Of a stretch of 64,000 nucleotides of DNA, positions 17,724-26,846 are shown one piece after another. Below the pieces are notes generated by a model that worked only from the letters and a program-made list of their open reading frames with translations, had not been told where the DNA came from and ran no database searches. The position numbers and the translations under genes are program-made. Every line of letters starts with the position of its first letter. The stretch's first letter is position 1. Source of the DNA: Psychrobacter sp. UBA3480 (GTDB lineage Bacteria > Pseudomonadota > Gammaproteobacteria > Pseudomonadales > Moraxellaceae); contig NZ_DFQV01000028.1 in assembly GCF_002377945.1 (NCBI RefSeq), forward strand, positions 7,486-71,485, read 5' to 3'.

Positions 17724-20567
17724 ATCTACACTTAGTAGAAATTGATTAGGTCGTTAGACGCACTAATATGAATGAGGGAACCACTATGGTATCTACACTT
17801 AGTAGAAATTGATTAGGTCGTTAGACGCAAGAGTCCTCGAAGAGCGCAGTTACGAATCTACACTTAGTAGAAATTGATTAGGTCGTTAGACCGCAGATAA
17901 AGCACGCGTGAACGCATGGATCTACACTTAGTAGAAATTGATTAGGTCGTTAGACAGTTTCTAAAACGCAAAAAACCCGCTTAATCTACACTTAGTAGAA
18001 ATTGATTAGGTCGTTAGACCACGTATGGACGTATCTGAGTAAGACATCTACACTTAGTAGAAAATAATTAGGTCGTTAGACACAATTTTAAATCAACTTA
18101 AAGTATTTATCTACACTTAGTAGAAATTGATTAGGTTGTTAGACCTAATCGACTTGATAGTGAGCTTGACAGATCTACACTTAGTAGAAATTGATTAGGT
18201 CGTTAGACCCCAGGAATATCGATAACGAATTCACCCTATCTACACTTAGTAGAAGTTGGTCAGGCCGTTAGACTCCGCCTGTATTGCTATAATAGACTCA
18301 TATCTACGCTTAGTAGAAATTGGTTAGGTCGTCAGACTTATTCGGATCTATCTCGCAATAATTATCATCTACACTTAGTAGAAATTGATTAGGTCGTTAG
18401 ACCCTCATGGCTGTCATGCAACGGCTCGTATCTACACTTAGTAGAAATTGATTAGGTCGTTAGACCTGCTATCTGCATCTGAGCGTTCATTTCATATCTA
18501 CACTTAGTAGAAATCGATTAGGTCGTTAGACATGATAATGACGCATGGTTCGACGAGTTATCTACACTTAGTAGAAATTGATTAGGTCGTTAGACCCCAA
18601 CAGCTAATCATCGCACTAGGACGATCTACACTTAGTAGAAATTGATTAGGTCGTTAGACTTGCTTTAATCGCCTTCTCATCTTTCACATCTACACTTAGT
18701 AGAAATTGATTAGGTCATTAGACGTGCAGATAATACATAATCGCTTTAATATCTACACTTAGTAGAAATTGATTAGGTCATTAGACCATGGGGTGAGACC
18801 GGCAACAGACACATATCTACACTTAGTAGAAATTGATTAGGTCATTAGACCTATTTGTAGTCCAAAATCGCTCTTAATATCTACACTTAGTAGAAATTGA
18901 TTAGGTCATTAGACCGAGTTTAGCAGCTTAGATGGGCTCAAATCTACACTTAGTAGAAATTGATTAGGTCGTTAGACCGACAGAAAAGCCGTCGCCCATG
19001 AACTATCTACACTTAGTAGAAATTGATTAGGTCGTTAGACCTGCTTTATGCTGTGCTGTCGCAGTCTATCTACACTTAGTAGAAATTGATTAGGTCGTTA
19101 GACCCAGTGATGGGCTTTTTGTCGTCTAATATCTACACTTAGTAGAAATTGATTAGGTCGTTAGACTGCATCAGTGATTGCTGAATCACCAAATCTACAC
19201 TTAGTAGAAATTGATTAGGTCGTTAGACCGTCAAGTCAGTGCCAATGATTTTCATCTACACTTAGTAGAAATTGATTAGGTCGTTAGACTACTCAATATC
19301 ATAACTAACGGTCGGATATCTACACTTAGTAGAAATTGATTAGGTCGTTAGACTGAGCCGCTTACTGACCCCGACGCGCATCTACACTTAGTAGAAATTG
19401 ATTAGGTCGTTAGACACAAGTATAAGGATTACAAAAATGGCTGAAATCTACACTTAGCAGAAGTTGATCAGGCCGTTAGACGTGACACCGTGTATAACAT
19501 ACAACTAGATCTACACTTAGTAGAAATTGATTAGGTCGTTAGACCTTCCGATTGCTGCTTGGCAAATTCTTATCTACACTTAGTAGAAATTTATTAGGTC
19601 GTTAGACTTAAAAATCAACGTCTGGTAAACAGACAATCTACACTTAGTAGAAATTGATTAGGTCGTTAGACCCATACAGACTGTTCCGCAAGGTATTATC
19701 ATCTACACTTAGTAGAAATTGATTAGGTCGTTAGACGAAAGAGCCGACGAGATCAGCAAAGCTGAATCTACACTTAGTAGAAATTGATTAGGTCATTAGA
19801 CAATACTACTATTAATAATAATAGTAAGAAATCTACACTTAGTAAAAATTGATTAGGTCGTTAGACCGCCAAATTCACCCCTATTTGTAGTCTATCTACA
19901 CTTAGTAGAAATTGATTAGGTCGTTAGACTCAACAAGCCGCCTTGTTGATCTCACAATCTACACTTAGTAGAAATTGATTAGGTCGTTAGACACTATATG
20001 ATGGCGATGAATTCAACACATCTACACTTAGTAGAAATTAATTAGGTCGTTAGACACAATGCGGTGCTTAAAGGCGCTAACGCATCTACACTTAGTAGAA
20101 ATTGATTAGGTCGTTAGACCAAATAATCGGCCATCAAAACCTCGTTATCTACGCTTAGTAGAAATTGATTAGGTCTTTAGAATAATACAGATATGATATT
20201 ATATCTATATATCTACACTTAGTAGAAATTGATTAGGTCGTTAGACCTAGCGCATTGAGCGCCATTTTCGTTTGTCATCTACACTTAGTAGAAATTGATT
20301 AGGTCGTTAGACCAATCAAAGGAATTATATCATGATTATATCTACACTTAGTAGAAATTGATTAGGTCGTTAGACCAAATAATCGGCCATCAAAACCTCA
20401 TTATCTACACTTAGTAGAAATTGATTAGGTCGTTAGACAAATTGTTATAATGATTACATCAGGTCAGATCTACGCTTAGTAGAAATTGGTTAGGTCGTTA
20501 GACGCAGTGCTATGCGTCAAGAAATGTTCGAATCTACACTTAGTAGAAATTGATTAGGTCGTTAGAC
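17724..20567 (-). CRISPR. Type V-A CRISPR array, 45 repeats and 44 spacers
   Basis: I counted 45 repeats of 36 bp with spacers of about 27-31 bp (first repeat 17724-17759, last 20532-20567). The array is read from the reverse strand: there each repeat ends in the Cas12a crRNA handle AATTTCTACTAAGTGTAGAT, whose UCUAC/GUAGA stem encloses loop UAAGU. The leader-proximal end is therefore at 20567. Most repeats are identical. Clear variants start at 18046, 18238, 18302, 19446, 19831, 20147 and 20468, and a run starting at 18688-18879 carries GTCATTAGAC instead of GTCGTTAGAC at the + strand end. Variants inside the handle stem keep pairing through G-U wobble. Spacers starting at 20120 and 20376 differ by a single base. 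Confidence 0.98.
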
Positions 20568-20696
20568 CCGTTTTGCGAAATATTGATTAAAAAACGAACA
20601 AAAAAAAGAGGTTTTTTGCATAATAATTGAACAAATTTCGATAAAATAGAGCAAATTTCGACAGGAAGACAGGGGTTTGCATTCTTTATGCTCCGC
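20568..20696 (-). promoter_or_regulatory. CRISPR leader
   Basis: AT-rich 129 bases between the first (leader-proximal) repeat and the cas2 tail, with A and T runs next to the repeat and a repeated GAAATTTG / CAAATTTCG motif. By position it is the leader and must contain the array promoter; no convincing -35/-10 pair could be fixed by eye. Confidence 0.65.
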
Positions 20697-20767
20697 TTAA
20701 TCACCTAGTATCAATAAATCTTTTTCTCTGTGTTGAGCGTTACCAAAACGTAAAACCTCGCGTTCAA
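20697..20767 (-). pseudogene. cas2: cas2 3' remnant, truncated by the tnpB element
   Basis: Reading the reverse strand from the element end, one frame gives about 22 residues (ERE, VLRFGNAQHREKDLLILGD) and then TAA. This is where the end of cas2 must lie in a cas4-cas1-cas2-leader-array layout, and the composition fits a Cas2 C-terminus. The remainder of cas2 is not on the other side of the element, where cas1 sequence ends, so insertion came with a deletion. The frame is directly visible; the cas2 identity is inferred from position and general resemblance. Confidence 0.6.
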
Positions 20768-22112
20768 TGAACTACCCACTACCTTAGAGGTAGGGTTTCT
20801 TAGGTAATGCCCATACTTGATACGATGTTTTGTATCAGCGGTTAGACAAATTTACTAAGCTAACCCTGTCGCACCGACAGTTTTTGATTGTTTAGCCAGT
20901 AGCAATCCTTGATTTAAGATATTGATACTAGCGTTAAGGTCGCGGTCATTTTCTTGCAAACAACTTGGACAATTCCAAGATCGCACCGACAACGGCCATT
21001 CAGCTTTCGTCAGCAAGTGACCGCACCCTGAGCAGGTTTTAGATGATGGAAACCATCGGTCTATTTTGACAAGTGTTTTACCATACCATTCCGATTTATA
21101 GGCCAGCATAGTGGTGAATGACGACCATGAGCTGTCACTGATTGCCTTTGCAAGTTTGCGGTTCTTAACCATGCCTTTGACATTCAAGTCCTCAATCGCA
21201 ATAACATCGTGGTTTTTGATGAGACTGAATGAGAGTTTGTGCAGAAAGTCTTTGCGAGCATTGGTTATTTTTTCATAGACCTTGGCAACCTTAAGTTTTT
21301 GCTTTTGGTAGTTTTTACTGTCGCTTAATTTGCGTTGATCAGTTTTGGCAACCTCTCTGCGCTTGGCTAAAATCTTTTGTTCTCGCGACAGTTTGTCTTG
21401 CAGCTTTGAGAGAAACTTAGGATTGGCAACTCTGGTGCCGTCTGATAAGACGATAAAGTCTGTCAATCCTAAATCAATGCCGATATTAGAATGAGTCTTT
21501 GATAGAGGCTCAATTACTGTTTCAACCAATAGACTGACGTAGTATCTACCTGATGGTTTACGGCTGATGGTGGCGCTCTTAATCAAGCCATTTATTTTAT
21601 CGGGGAGCTTGGCATTGATGTGGCCTATTTTTGGCAGTTTAACGGTGTTTTTAGTGATCGCCACAGTGCCCTTTTGATTGTTGGTGGTATAGCTGTCGCG
21701 TTGGCCTTTTTTCTTGAACTTGGGGAAGCCTGAGCCTTGCTTAAAAAACTTACTATAAGCTGCTCTTAGGTTTTGCTGCACATTAGCCAGTGCCAGGCTA
21801 TCCACTTCTTTTAGCCATTCAAACTCTTTTTTGTACTGAGCCGGGGTGTTGTTTAGGGTGGTCTTTGTGGCCTTGTAGTGGTCTATTTTATCGGCAAGCA
21901 TCTTATTCCAAATAAAACGACTGCAACCAAACGACTTAGCAAAGAATACTTGCTGTTCAGCGTTCGGGTATAGTCTAATTTTATAGGCTTTAAGAATTTG
22001 CGTGGGCATACAGAAGGTGCTTATATTTCGTGGTGTATTTATTATTAATTATACCACAATCGCTAAGAGTGGTGACTAATAACGCATTCATCCCACTACT
22101 TTAGAAGTAGGG
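20768..22112 (-). mobile_element. IS605-family element with tnpB only
   Basis: The element holds tnpB but no tnpA transposase, so it would need a transposase in trans. Its right end is near 20768, where TGAACTACCC leads into the subterminal hairpin CCACTACC / GGTAGGG (about 20775-20800). The left end carries a matching hairpin, CCACTAC / GTAGGGG, at about 22091-22112; the exact left boundary cannot be fixed. The region 3' of tnpB on the reverse strand, about 20768-20855, is the expected place for the TnpB omega RNA. With the right end at 20768, the guide would be the neighbouring cas2 tail (TTGAACGCGAGGTTTT). The element sits inside the CRISPR adaptation genes. Confidence 0.8.
20855..22009 (-). 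CDS. tnpB: TnpB RNA-guided nuclease (IS605 OrfB)
   Basis: 384 residues, full length for TnpB. The N-terminal helix-turn-helix-like part (KAYKIRLYPNAEQQVFF, FGCSRFIWNKML) is typical. The RuvC residues are present: D in NIGIDLGLTDF, E in VIAIEDLNVKG and D in NDRDLNASINI. A zinc finger, CSGCG then NCPSC, lies between the last two. TnpB proteins use an RNA from the element's right end to cut DNA next to a short motif, which helps the transposon persist. No residue loss is seen, so it is probably active if the omega RNA is made. It lies between the cas4::cas1 relic and the cas2 tail. Confidence 0.95.
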   Translation of the reverse strand: MPTQILKAYKIRLYPNAEQQVFFAKSFGCSRFIWNKMLADKIDHYKATKTTLNNTPAQYKKEFEWLKEVDSLALANVQQNLRAAYSKFFKQGSGFPKFKKKGQRDSYTTNNQKGTVAITKNTVKLPKIGHINAKLPDKINGLIKSATISRKPSGRYYVSLLVETVIEPLSKTHSNIGIDLGLTDFIVLSDGTRVANPKFLSKLQDKLSREQKILAKRREVAKTDQRKLSDSKNYQKQKLKVAKVYEKITNARKDFLHKLSFSLIKNHDVIAIEDLNVKGMVKNRKLAKAISDSSWSSFTTMLAYKSEWYGKTLVKIDRWFPSSKTCSGCGHLLTKAEWPLSVRSWNCPSCLQENDRDLNASINILNQGLLLAKQSKTVGATGLA

Positions 22113-22696
22113 GACTTCTGCGCTAAGGTGTTAAATATTTTAAGTTTGTACTTAACGATAGCAGACATAAGCACAGCATTGTAATCACTAATATGCTTTG
22201 CTTTCAATGAATAACGGGCGTTTGATAATGTGAAATACTTAACATCAAACTGCGCGAGTCTAAAGGATTTGACGACTTGTTTATCCACAATACAGCGAAA
22301 AGGCTCCACAAAATCACATATTAGCGACTTACGGCGAAACCAGAGTTGATGCAACACACCAACGTAAACATCAAAACCGAAAAGCCTAACAATACATTCT
22401 ACAAAATTAAATAGTAGTGTATAGCCAATGCCTAGAGTCACATTAATAGGATCAATCTTTAGCCGTGGCTTTCGGCCTTTCCACGTAGCAGACTTCATGT
22501 CCACAAAGTATTGCTGAAAATACAGCTTTGCAGCATTGCCTTCCACCCCCATTAGATAGTCTAGTGCAGGGCTTTTCATTTGCGGTACGTCGTGATATTG
22601 ATGATCATCAATAGCATCATAAATATTGTGCAAATAAATAGAGTAGGGGCAGAACAAGAAATCATTTAGGTGACTTATCCTAATAGCATTATCCAT
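22088..22696 (-). pseudogene. cas4::cas1 in-frame deletion chimera, 3' end replaced by IS sequence
   Basis: A 202-residue open frame with a good start (GAGG eight bases before the ATG at 22696) that joins two adaptation genes. Residues 1-41 (RISHLNDFLFCPYSIYLHNIY) are the start of a Cas4 nuclease. From about residue 44 the text is Cas1: LMGVEGNAAKLYFQ, then WKGRKPRLKIDPINV, GIGYTLLFNFVE and RKSLICDFVEPFRCIVDKQ. An internal deletion has removed most of cas4 and the front half of cas1 while keeping the frame. The last eight residues (SPTSKVVG) and the stop are encoded by the left end of the tnpB element. Intact Cas4 and Cas1 would be about 200 and 330 residues, so neither activity is expected. 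Confidence 0.85.
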
Positions 22697-22712
22697 TGCT
22701 AAACCTCAGACA

Positions 22713-22744
22713 TAAAAAAACACCCTAATATAATATCAGGGTGT
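22713..22744 (-). terminator. Terminator after cas12a
   Basis: On the reverse strand, ACACCCT and AGGGTGT form a stem over an AT-rich loop and are followed by seven T residues. It lies between the cas12a stop and the start of the cas4::cas1 chimera. Confidence 0.8.
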
Positions 22745-22759
22745 CTTCTTACACGGCGA

Positions 22760-25700
22760 TCACTTTTGATAAGGCTTTGTTTGCACAAACTCCAACCAGT
22801 TTTTGTTCGTGATTTTTAAATCAAGACCTTTGTAATCATCTCCAGTATGGCTTTGGATCTGACGCATAACCCATAAACCTTTTAGAGCGATATGATAAGC
22901 GCCATTAGCGTCAGCATCCTTTGGCAACACAGTTGATGTTTCAGACGAGCTATCTGCGTCCATACCATCATAATCTCTTGTGTCAAAGAACACGCCAGCA
23001 TCATTACTAACAGGCGATAGAATAAAATCCTCGACCTTAGAGCCGTTGGTTTTACTGTATCGCATCGCTAGCAAAGTTTTTAATAAAAAGATGATACTGC
23101 TATACATGGACTTATCACCTTTGGACTTAATCATGGGACGTAGATCACGACCAGCCAGCTCTCCGTGATAGTCGATATCATAAGAAGAGAACAAAGCCTT
23201 TAGCTCGGTATTTACATCAATCTGCTTTTGGCCGCCTTTATTATTGTTGGCGTTTTTATCATAAACATAACGCTTAGTACCATGAGAGCAGATAGTCCAG
23301 TCTGTACGGGTATCTTGCGCCCGAGTACCAAAATTACTGTAATCAAACTCGAACTCAAAAAAATCTTTTTCTTTGTTGTACCGAATGCTATCGAAGCGAT
23401 CAATAAAGTCTTTGGCTTGCTCGACGTTCTCATATTTAGGTTTTAGCAGATCAACAAATCCTGTTACGGGATCTATTTTACTTGTATTCCATGCTGGCAC
23501 ATAGAACAAGAACCCTGTTTGTTTACCCAAGTCCTTAAACGCGGTAAAAGCACTTGTTAACTGCAGAGCCTTACGCGCGCCGCCGAGTGCATCTGACTCA
23601 AACTCCTTAAAGACTAAATAGTTCAACTTGTCGATTAAAGCCTTCTCAAATGCTTGATACACCTGCTTCTCGACCTTAAAACGCCCGCGCTTAAATCCAA
23701 AGTTCAAGTCCTCAAGAACAACCACCGCATTGTACTCATAAATAAGTTTAGCAAGCTTATGTACGACTTGGCTTAAGTAACCCTTCTTTAGATCCTTAAT
23801 GTTCTCAATCACACCCCAATTTTTTCTAGCGTCATCCCGTTCTTTTTCACGGGTATCAAGCAGCGTATGATATGGGGTTACGGTCTTATTGCTTGATACA
23901 ACATCATTCAGACTCTCTTGATGAATAATGAGGCCATCCTGATTGATAACTGTGAGGTAGAGTAGGTGCCTCTCGCCGCGATCAATACCGATTAGGTGCA
24001 TATCTTTGTTCTGATCATCACGAATAGTGTCCTTAACCAAGTTGTTAAACTGACCAGGACCAATACCATCGGCTTTAAAGTTCATCGTTACTGGCAAATG
24101 CAATAAGAACTTATCGGCAGTATATCGCTTGTCTTTAACAATCTCATAATCAAGTACTCGACTAGCATCAGGCGTGAGTGGGTTTTTCGAATATACACGC
24201 TCACCTTTTTTGTGCTTAATGGTATTTTCGGGATCTATCGACGCTTTTCTGTAGAATAGCTCTCCCTCGCCGTTAAGTTTGTAAACGGCGTCTTTAAGGT
24301 TTTCATCATCAAACAACGCTTTAAAGTAGATTGTATGCAAGTTAGGCTTGCCCCGTGAGTTTACAGAGAAGTCTTTGTTATAAATCTCAAACAAATACAA
24401 CTGACCGTTTTCAACAAGGGTGTCGATATAATCAGCATCTACGTCCTCAAACGTAACCTTATAGCCCTGCTTACTCACCTCGTTATAGAACTCACTGATA
24501 TCTTTATATGTACTGGTGTCAGAGAATTTAAAGCCAAACTCATGCCAATCTTTGTGCTTGGCCACGCTTTGCTTAAAGAAGTCAATCAACTGATGGCAAT
24601 GCTCAATATTGAAATCATCCCCTTTTTTATGAGTGCCTTTTTCATAATTCTCAAGCAACTGTTGTGAAGGGGCAAAATAATCGATGTTACCTTTAGCAAA
24701 GAACACTTTAGGGAACATCTTATTCGGCCCAGGTAGCAGCTTATAGCGCATTTTTTGATAAGGGCTATTACTGTTTTCTGATCCAGGTGTAATCTCAGGG
24801 GCCTGCTCAAACACCTTCTTATGAGACTTATCCATAAGCGCTAAGTAGTAACGACCGTCTCTTTGAAGCAAGACACTTAAGCGAGACTTTTCTTTATTGA
24901 CATCCCAACCTTCCAACAAGTTAGCATTTTCAAAGTTTAGTTTGAATTGCTCGTTGCTATACGGTTTTTGGCTAATGTAGTTACGTACTTTATTATAAAG
25001 CGGGAAGAACAGCTTTAGCTCTTCATACAAGGGTAAGAAGTCATTATAGAAACGCGCATCGATATCAAGAAGGCTGTCTTCTTCAATAACAGAACCTAGA
25101 GGCTTCACAAAATGTATTAGGTTCATGACGGCATCTAAAAAATGCTTGATATTTGCAACCTCTGCACCTTTTTGCAGCAGCTGGCGTGTACCTTCTTCGA
25201 TTTCAGAATTCAGCACGCCTTTGATAGTGGTGTACTTGTTATCAATATCCCGTAGTAAGTCCACAGCAGCCTTACCGTCCTCTTTAGGCTCATTGACAAA
25301 GTACCTTGTAAAGTAATCTTGCACAGGGTTTATGATGCCAGACTTGCGTAAGCCGTTGTCTGAGTCAGTGCTGGCAAGATAAGCCTGATAAGCCGCCTCT
25401 ATTGTGGCCACACTATGATAACCCTTAGTAAAGGCGTCTTTCTTTTTGTAAAGATCACTGGTTTTTTTCTGTGATTTGGCAGCGGCGAGTTGGTCAAGAT
25501 GGTCTGGATTGATATGGTGATCATAATAATAACCAAGCGCTATAGGTAGTACCGAATAATCACCAAACAGACGATTTGATATTGAAGAAATCGCCTTATC
25601 GTTTTTGAGGTAAATCTTTGTTAGATCGAAAGAGGGTAGGGACGCAACAAGGTGTTTTAATGAATCAAGTAGGGTGTGCTCACTACTGTCGTTTGGCACC

Positions 25701-26701
25701 ATAAGCAAATGCGATAGGTAGTAGTCATTAATGGCATCATACAGCTCACGATCATCGGCAAACTTCTCAGGCAGGAATGACAAAGAGCCTCTATCACTTA
25801 GTATTTGCTTGTATAACGGTCTTATTTTAGGTGCTTTACGGTTGCCACTACTTCTTGGTGATTGTTGGTTATATTCGTTGATAAGCTCGTTTAACCCTTG
25901 CGTTTTTTTGGCACCACTTTGAGTAGACACGCCGCCTATAAGCTGATTAAACCGGTCAATACCTTGCTGGCTTAGCAGCTCGTTATAAAATGAAATATTT
26001 AATACATCATCAAGAACAAAGCCTGCAGAGAATATCGATGATAGCTCAGTGGAAACCTGATTCTGGAGCGACTCATACAAAGCAGGGTAGTCATCTTTAA
26101 TGAGTTGTAGGCTATTCATATTCTCAATGAATTTAGGCAGGTTCTCATGGATGATACGGAAGGCTAAAGCAGTATGCTTAGCATCAGCGCTATAAATATT
26201 TTTGCGGTTTTCATGAAACCCTATGAAGTAGGTCGCAAAATTCTTAAAGTCATCTACAAAGAACAAGTCGGCATCATTCTTCTTATTGTATTCCAATACG
26301 AATGACTCTAGGTTCTTAGTAAGCAATTCCTTCTTAAAAAGCTCACTAAACTCAGTCTTGAATTCAGCGGCTGTAAATGCGCTGGTAATCTGTTTGCGTA
26401 GATTATCTTGAATACGAACCAATTGCTTTTTTGTCTTATCGTCAGGATTTTTCTTATTATCTTCATAGGAGGCAAGAAACTCATCCAAATTGCTTATAGA
26501 TAACTGGCTAAGCGCTCTGGATATGAAGTCCTTATGATACACATCGATGGTCTTTTTTATGCGCTTGTAATTAGTAGCAAGCTTCTCATCAGTTTCTACA
26601 AAGCCTTTTTTCTGAACATGCTCTAAGGTTTTACCCATAGGCCTCAATTCAAACTTCAAGGTTTTAGTGACGCTGTACTGGTTGGTAAATCTGTCTAACA
26701 T
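22760..26701 (-). CDS. cas12a: Cas12a (Cpf1) effector nuclease, apparently intact
   Basis: A 1313-residue RNA-guided DNA nuclease that also matures its own crRNAs. The start ATG has AGAGG five bases upstream. The RuvC catalytic residues are D907 (GIDRGERHLLYL), E997 (VVVLEDLNFGFKRG) and D1264 (DADANGAYHIALKG); the Nuc-domain Arg is R1214 (LLAMRYSKTNG). The three residues used for pre-crRNA processing in FnCas12a (His, Lys, Lys) have counterparts in TIKHKKGE, VYSKNP and EIVKDKRYT. Other landmarks are FYVPAWNTSKIDP and TDWTICSHGTKRYVYDK. It is slightly shorter than Moraxella bovoculi Cas12a. It lies at the head of the reverse-strand CRISPR locus. Because adaptation genes downstream are broken, it would only use the existing spacers. 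Confidence 0.98.
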   Translation of the reverse strand: MLDRFTNQYSVTKTLKFELRPMGKTLEHVQKKGFVETDEKLATNYKRIKKTIDVYHKDFISRALSQLSISNLDEFLASYEDNKKNPDDKTKKQLVRIQDNLRKQITSAFTAAEFKTEFSELFKKELLTKNLESFVLEYNKKNDADLFFVDDFKNFATYFIGFHENRKNIYSADAKHTALAFRIIHENLPKFIENMNSLQLIKDDYPALYESLQNQVSTELSSIFSAGFVLDDVLNISFYNELLSQQGIDRFNQLIGGVSTQSGAKKTQGLNELINEYNQQSPRSSGNRKAPKIRPLYKQILSDRGSLSFLPEKFADDRELYDAINDYYLSHLLMVPNDSSEHTLLDSLKHLVASLPSFDLTKIYLKNDKAISSISNRLFGDYSVLPIALGYYYDHHINPDHLDQLAAAKSQKKTSDLYKKKDAFTKGYHSVATIEAAYQAYLASTDSDNGLRKSGIINPVQDYFTRYFVNEPKEDGKAAVDLLRDIDNKYTTIKGVLNSEIEEGTRQLLQKGAEVANIKHFLDAVMNLIHFVKPLGSVIEEDSLLDIDARFYNDFLPLYEELKLFFPLYNKVRNYISQKPYSNEQFKLNFENANLLEGWDVNKEKSRLSVLLQRDGRYYLALMDKSHKKVFEQAPEITPGSENSNSPYQKMRYKLLPGPNKMFPKVFFAKGNIDYFAPSQQLLENYEKGTHKKGDDFNIEHCHQLIDFFKQSVAKHKDWHEFGFKFSDTSTYKDISEFYNEVSKQGYKVTFEDVDADYIDTLVENGQLYLFEIYNKDFSVNSRGKPNLHTIYFKALFDDENLKDAVYKLNGEGELFYRKASIDPENTIKHKKGERVYSKNPLTPDASRVLDYEIVKDKRYTADKFLLHLPVTMNFKADGIGPGQFNNLVKDTIRDDQNKDMHLIGIDRGERHLLYLTVINQDGLIIHQESLNDVVSSNKTVTPYHTLLDTREKERDDARKNWGVIENIKDLKKGYLSQVVHKLAKLIYEYNAVVVLEDLNFGFKRGRFKVEKQVYQAFEKALIDKLNYLVFKEFESDALGGARKALQLTSAFTAFKDLGKQTGFLFYVPAWNTSKIDPVTGFVDLLKPKYENVEQAKDFIDRFDSIRYNKEKDFFEFEFDYSNFGTRAQDTRTDWTICSHGTKRYVYDKNANNNKGGQKQIDVNTELKALFSSYDIDYHGELAGRDLRPMIKSKGDKSMYSSIIFLLKTLLAMRYSKTNGSKVEDFILSPVSNDAGVFFDTRDYDGMDADSSSETSTVLPKDADANGAYHIALKGLWVMRQIQSHTGDDYKGLDLKITNKNWLEFVQTKPYQK

Positions 26702-26735
26702 AACGACCTCTTGTTGGTTGGGTGGTGTAAAAAAT

Positions 26736-26752
26736 AGTGGCTGATTGCCTAC
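26736..26752 (-). promoter_or_regulatory. 5' leader hairpin of cas12a, shared with the P-family leaders
   Basis: On the reverse strand, GT, a bulged A, GGC, loop AATCA, GCC and AC form a small hairpin 35 bases before the cas12a ATG. The same plan (bulged A, three GGC/GCC pairs, five-base loop starting and ending in A) occurs in leaders P3, P6, P7 and P8. No matching GTACGA promoter is visible upstream. Confidence 0.45.
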
Positions 26753-26770
26753 TTATTGCGAATGAAGTAA

Positions 26771-26796
26771 ATATCAGCTCACAAGGGAGCTGATAT
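26771..26796 (-). terminator. Hairpin terminator of the kinase-like gene
   Basis: A perfect 10-bp stem, ATATCAGCTC / GAGCTGATAT, with a six-base loop, followed on the reverse strand by a short T-rich tract. It separates the 26847 gene from cas12a. Confidence 0.5.
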
Positions 26797-26846
26797 GCGT
26801 AGGGAAACGGCGGCCTGGTATTTTAGATCTGATAAATACTTACAGC

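Noticed and set aside
22088..22696. A natural Cas4-Cas1 fusion protein
   Set aside because: Known Cas4-Cas1 fusions keep both full domains; here only about 42 residues of Cas4 and the back half of Cas1 remain and the 3' end is IS sequence.
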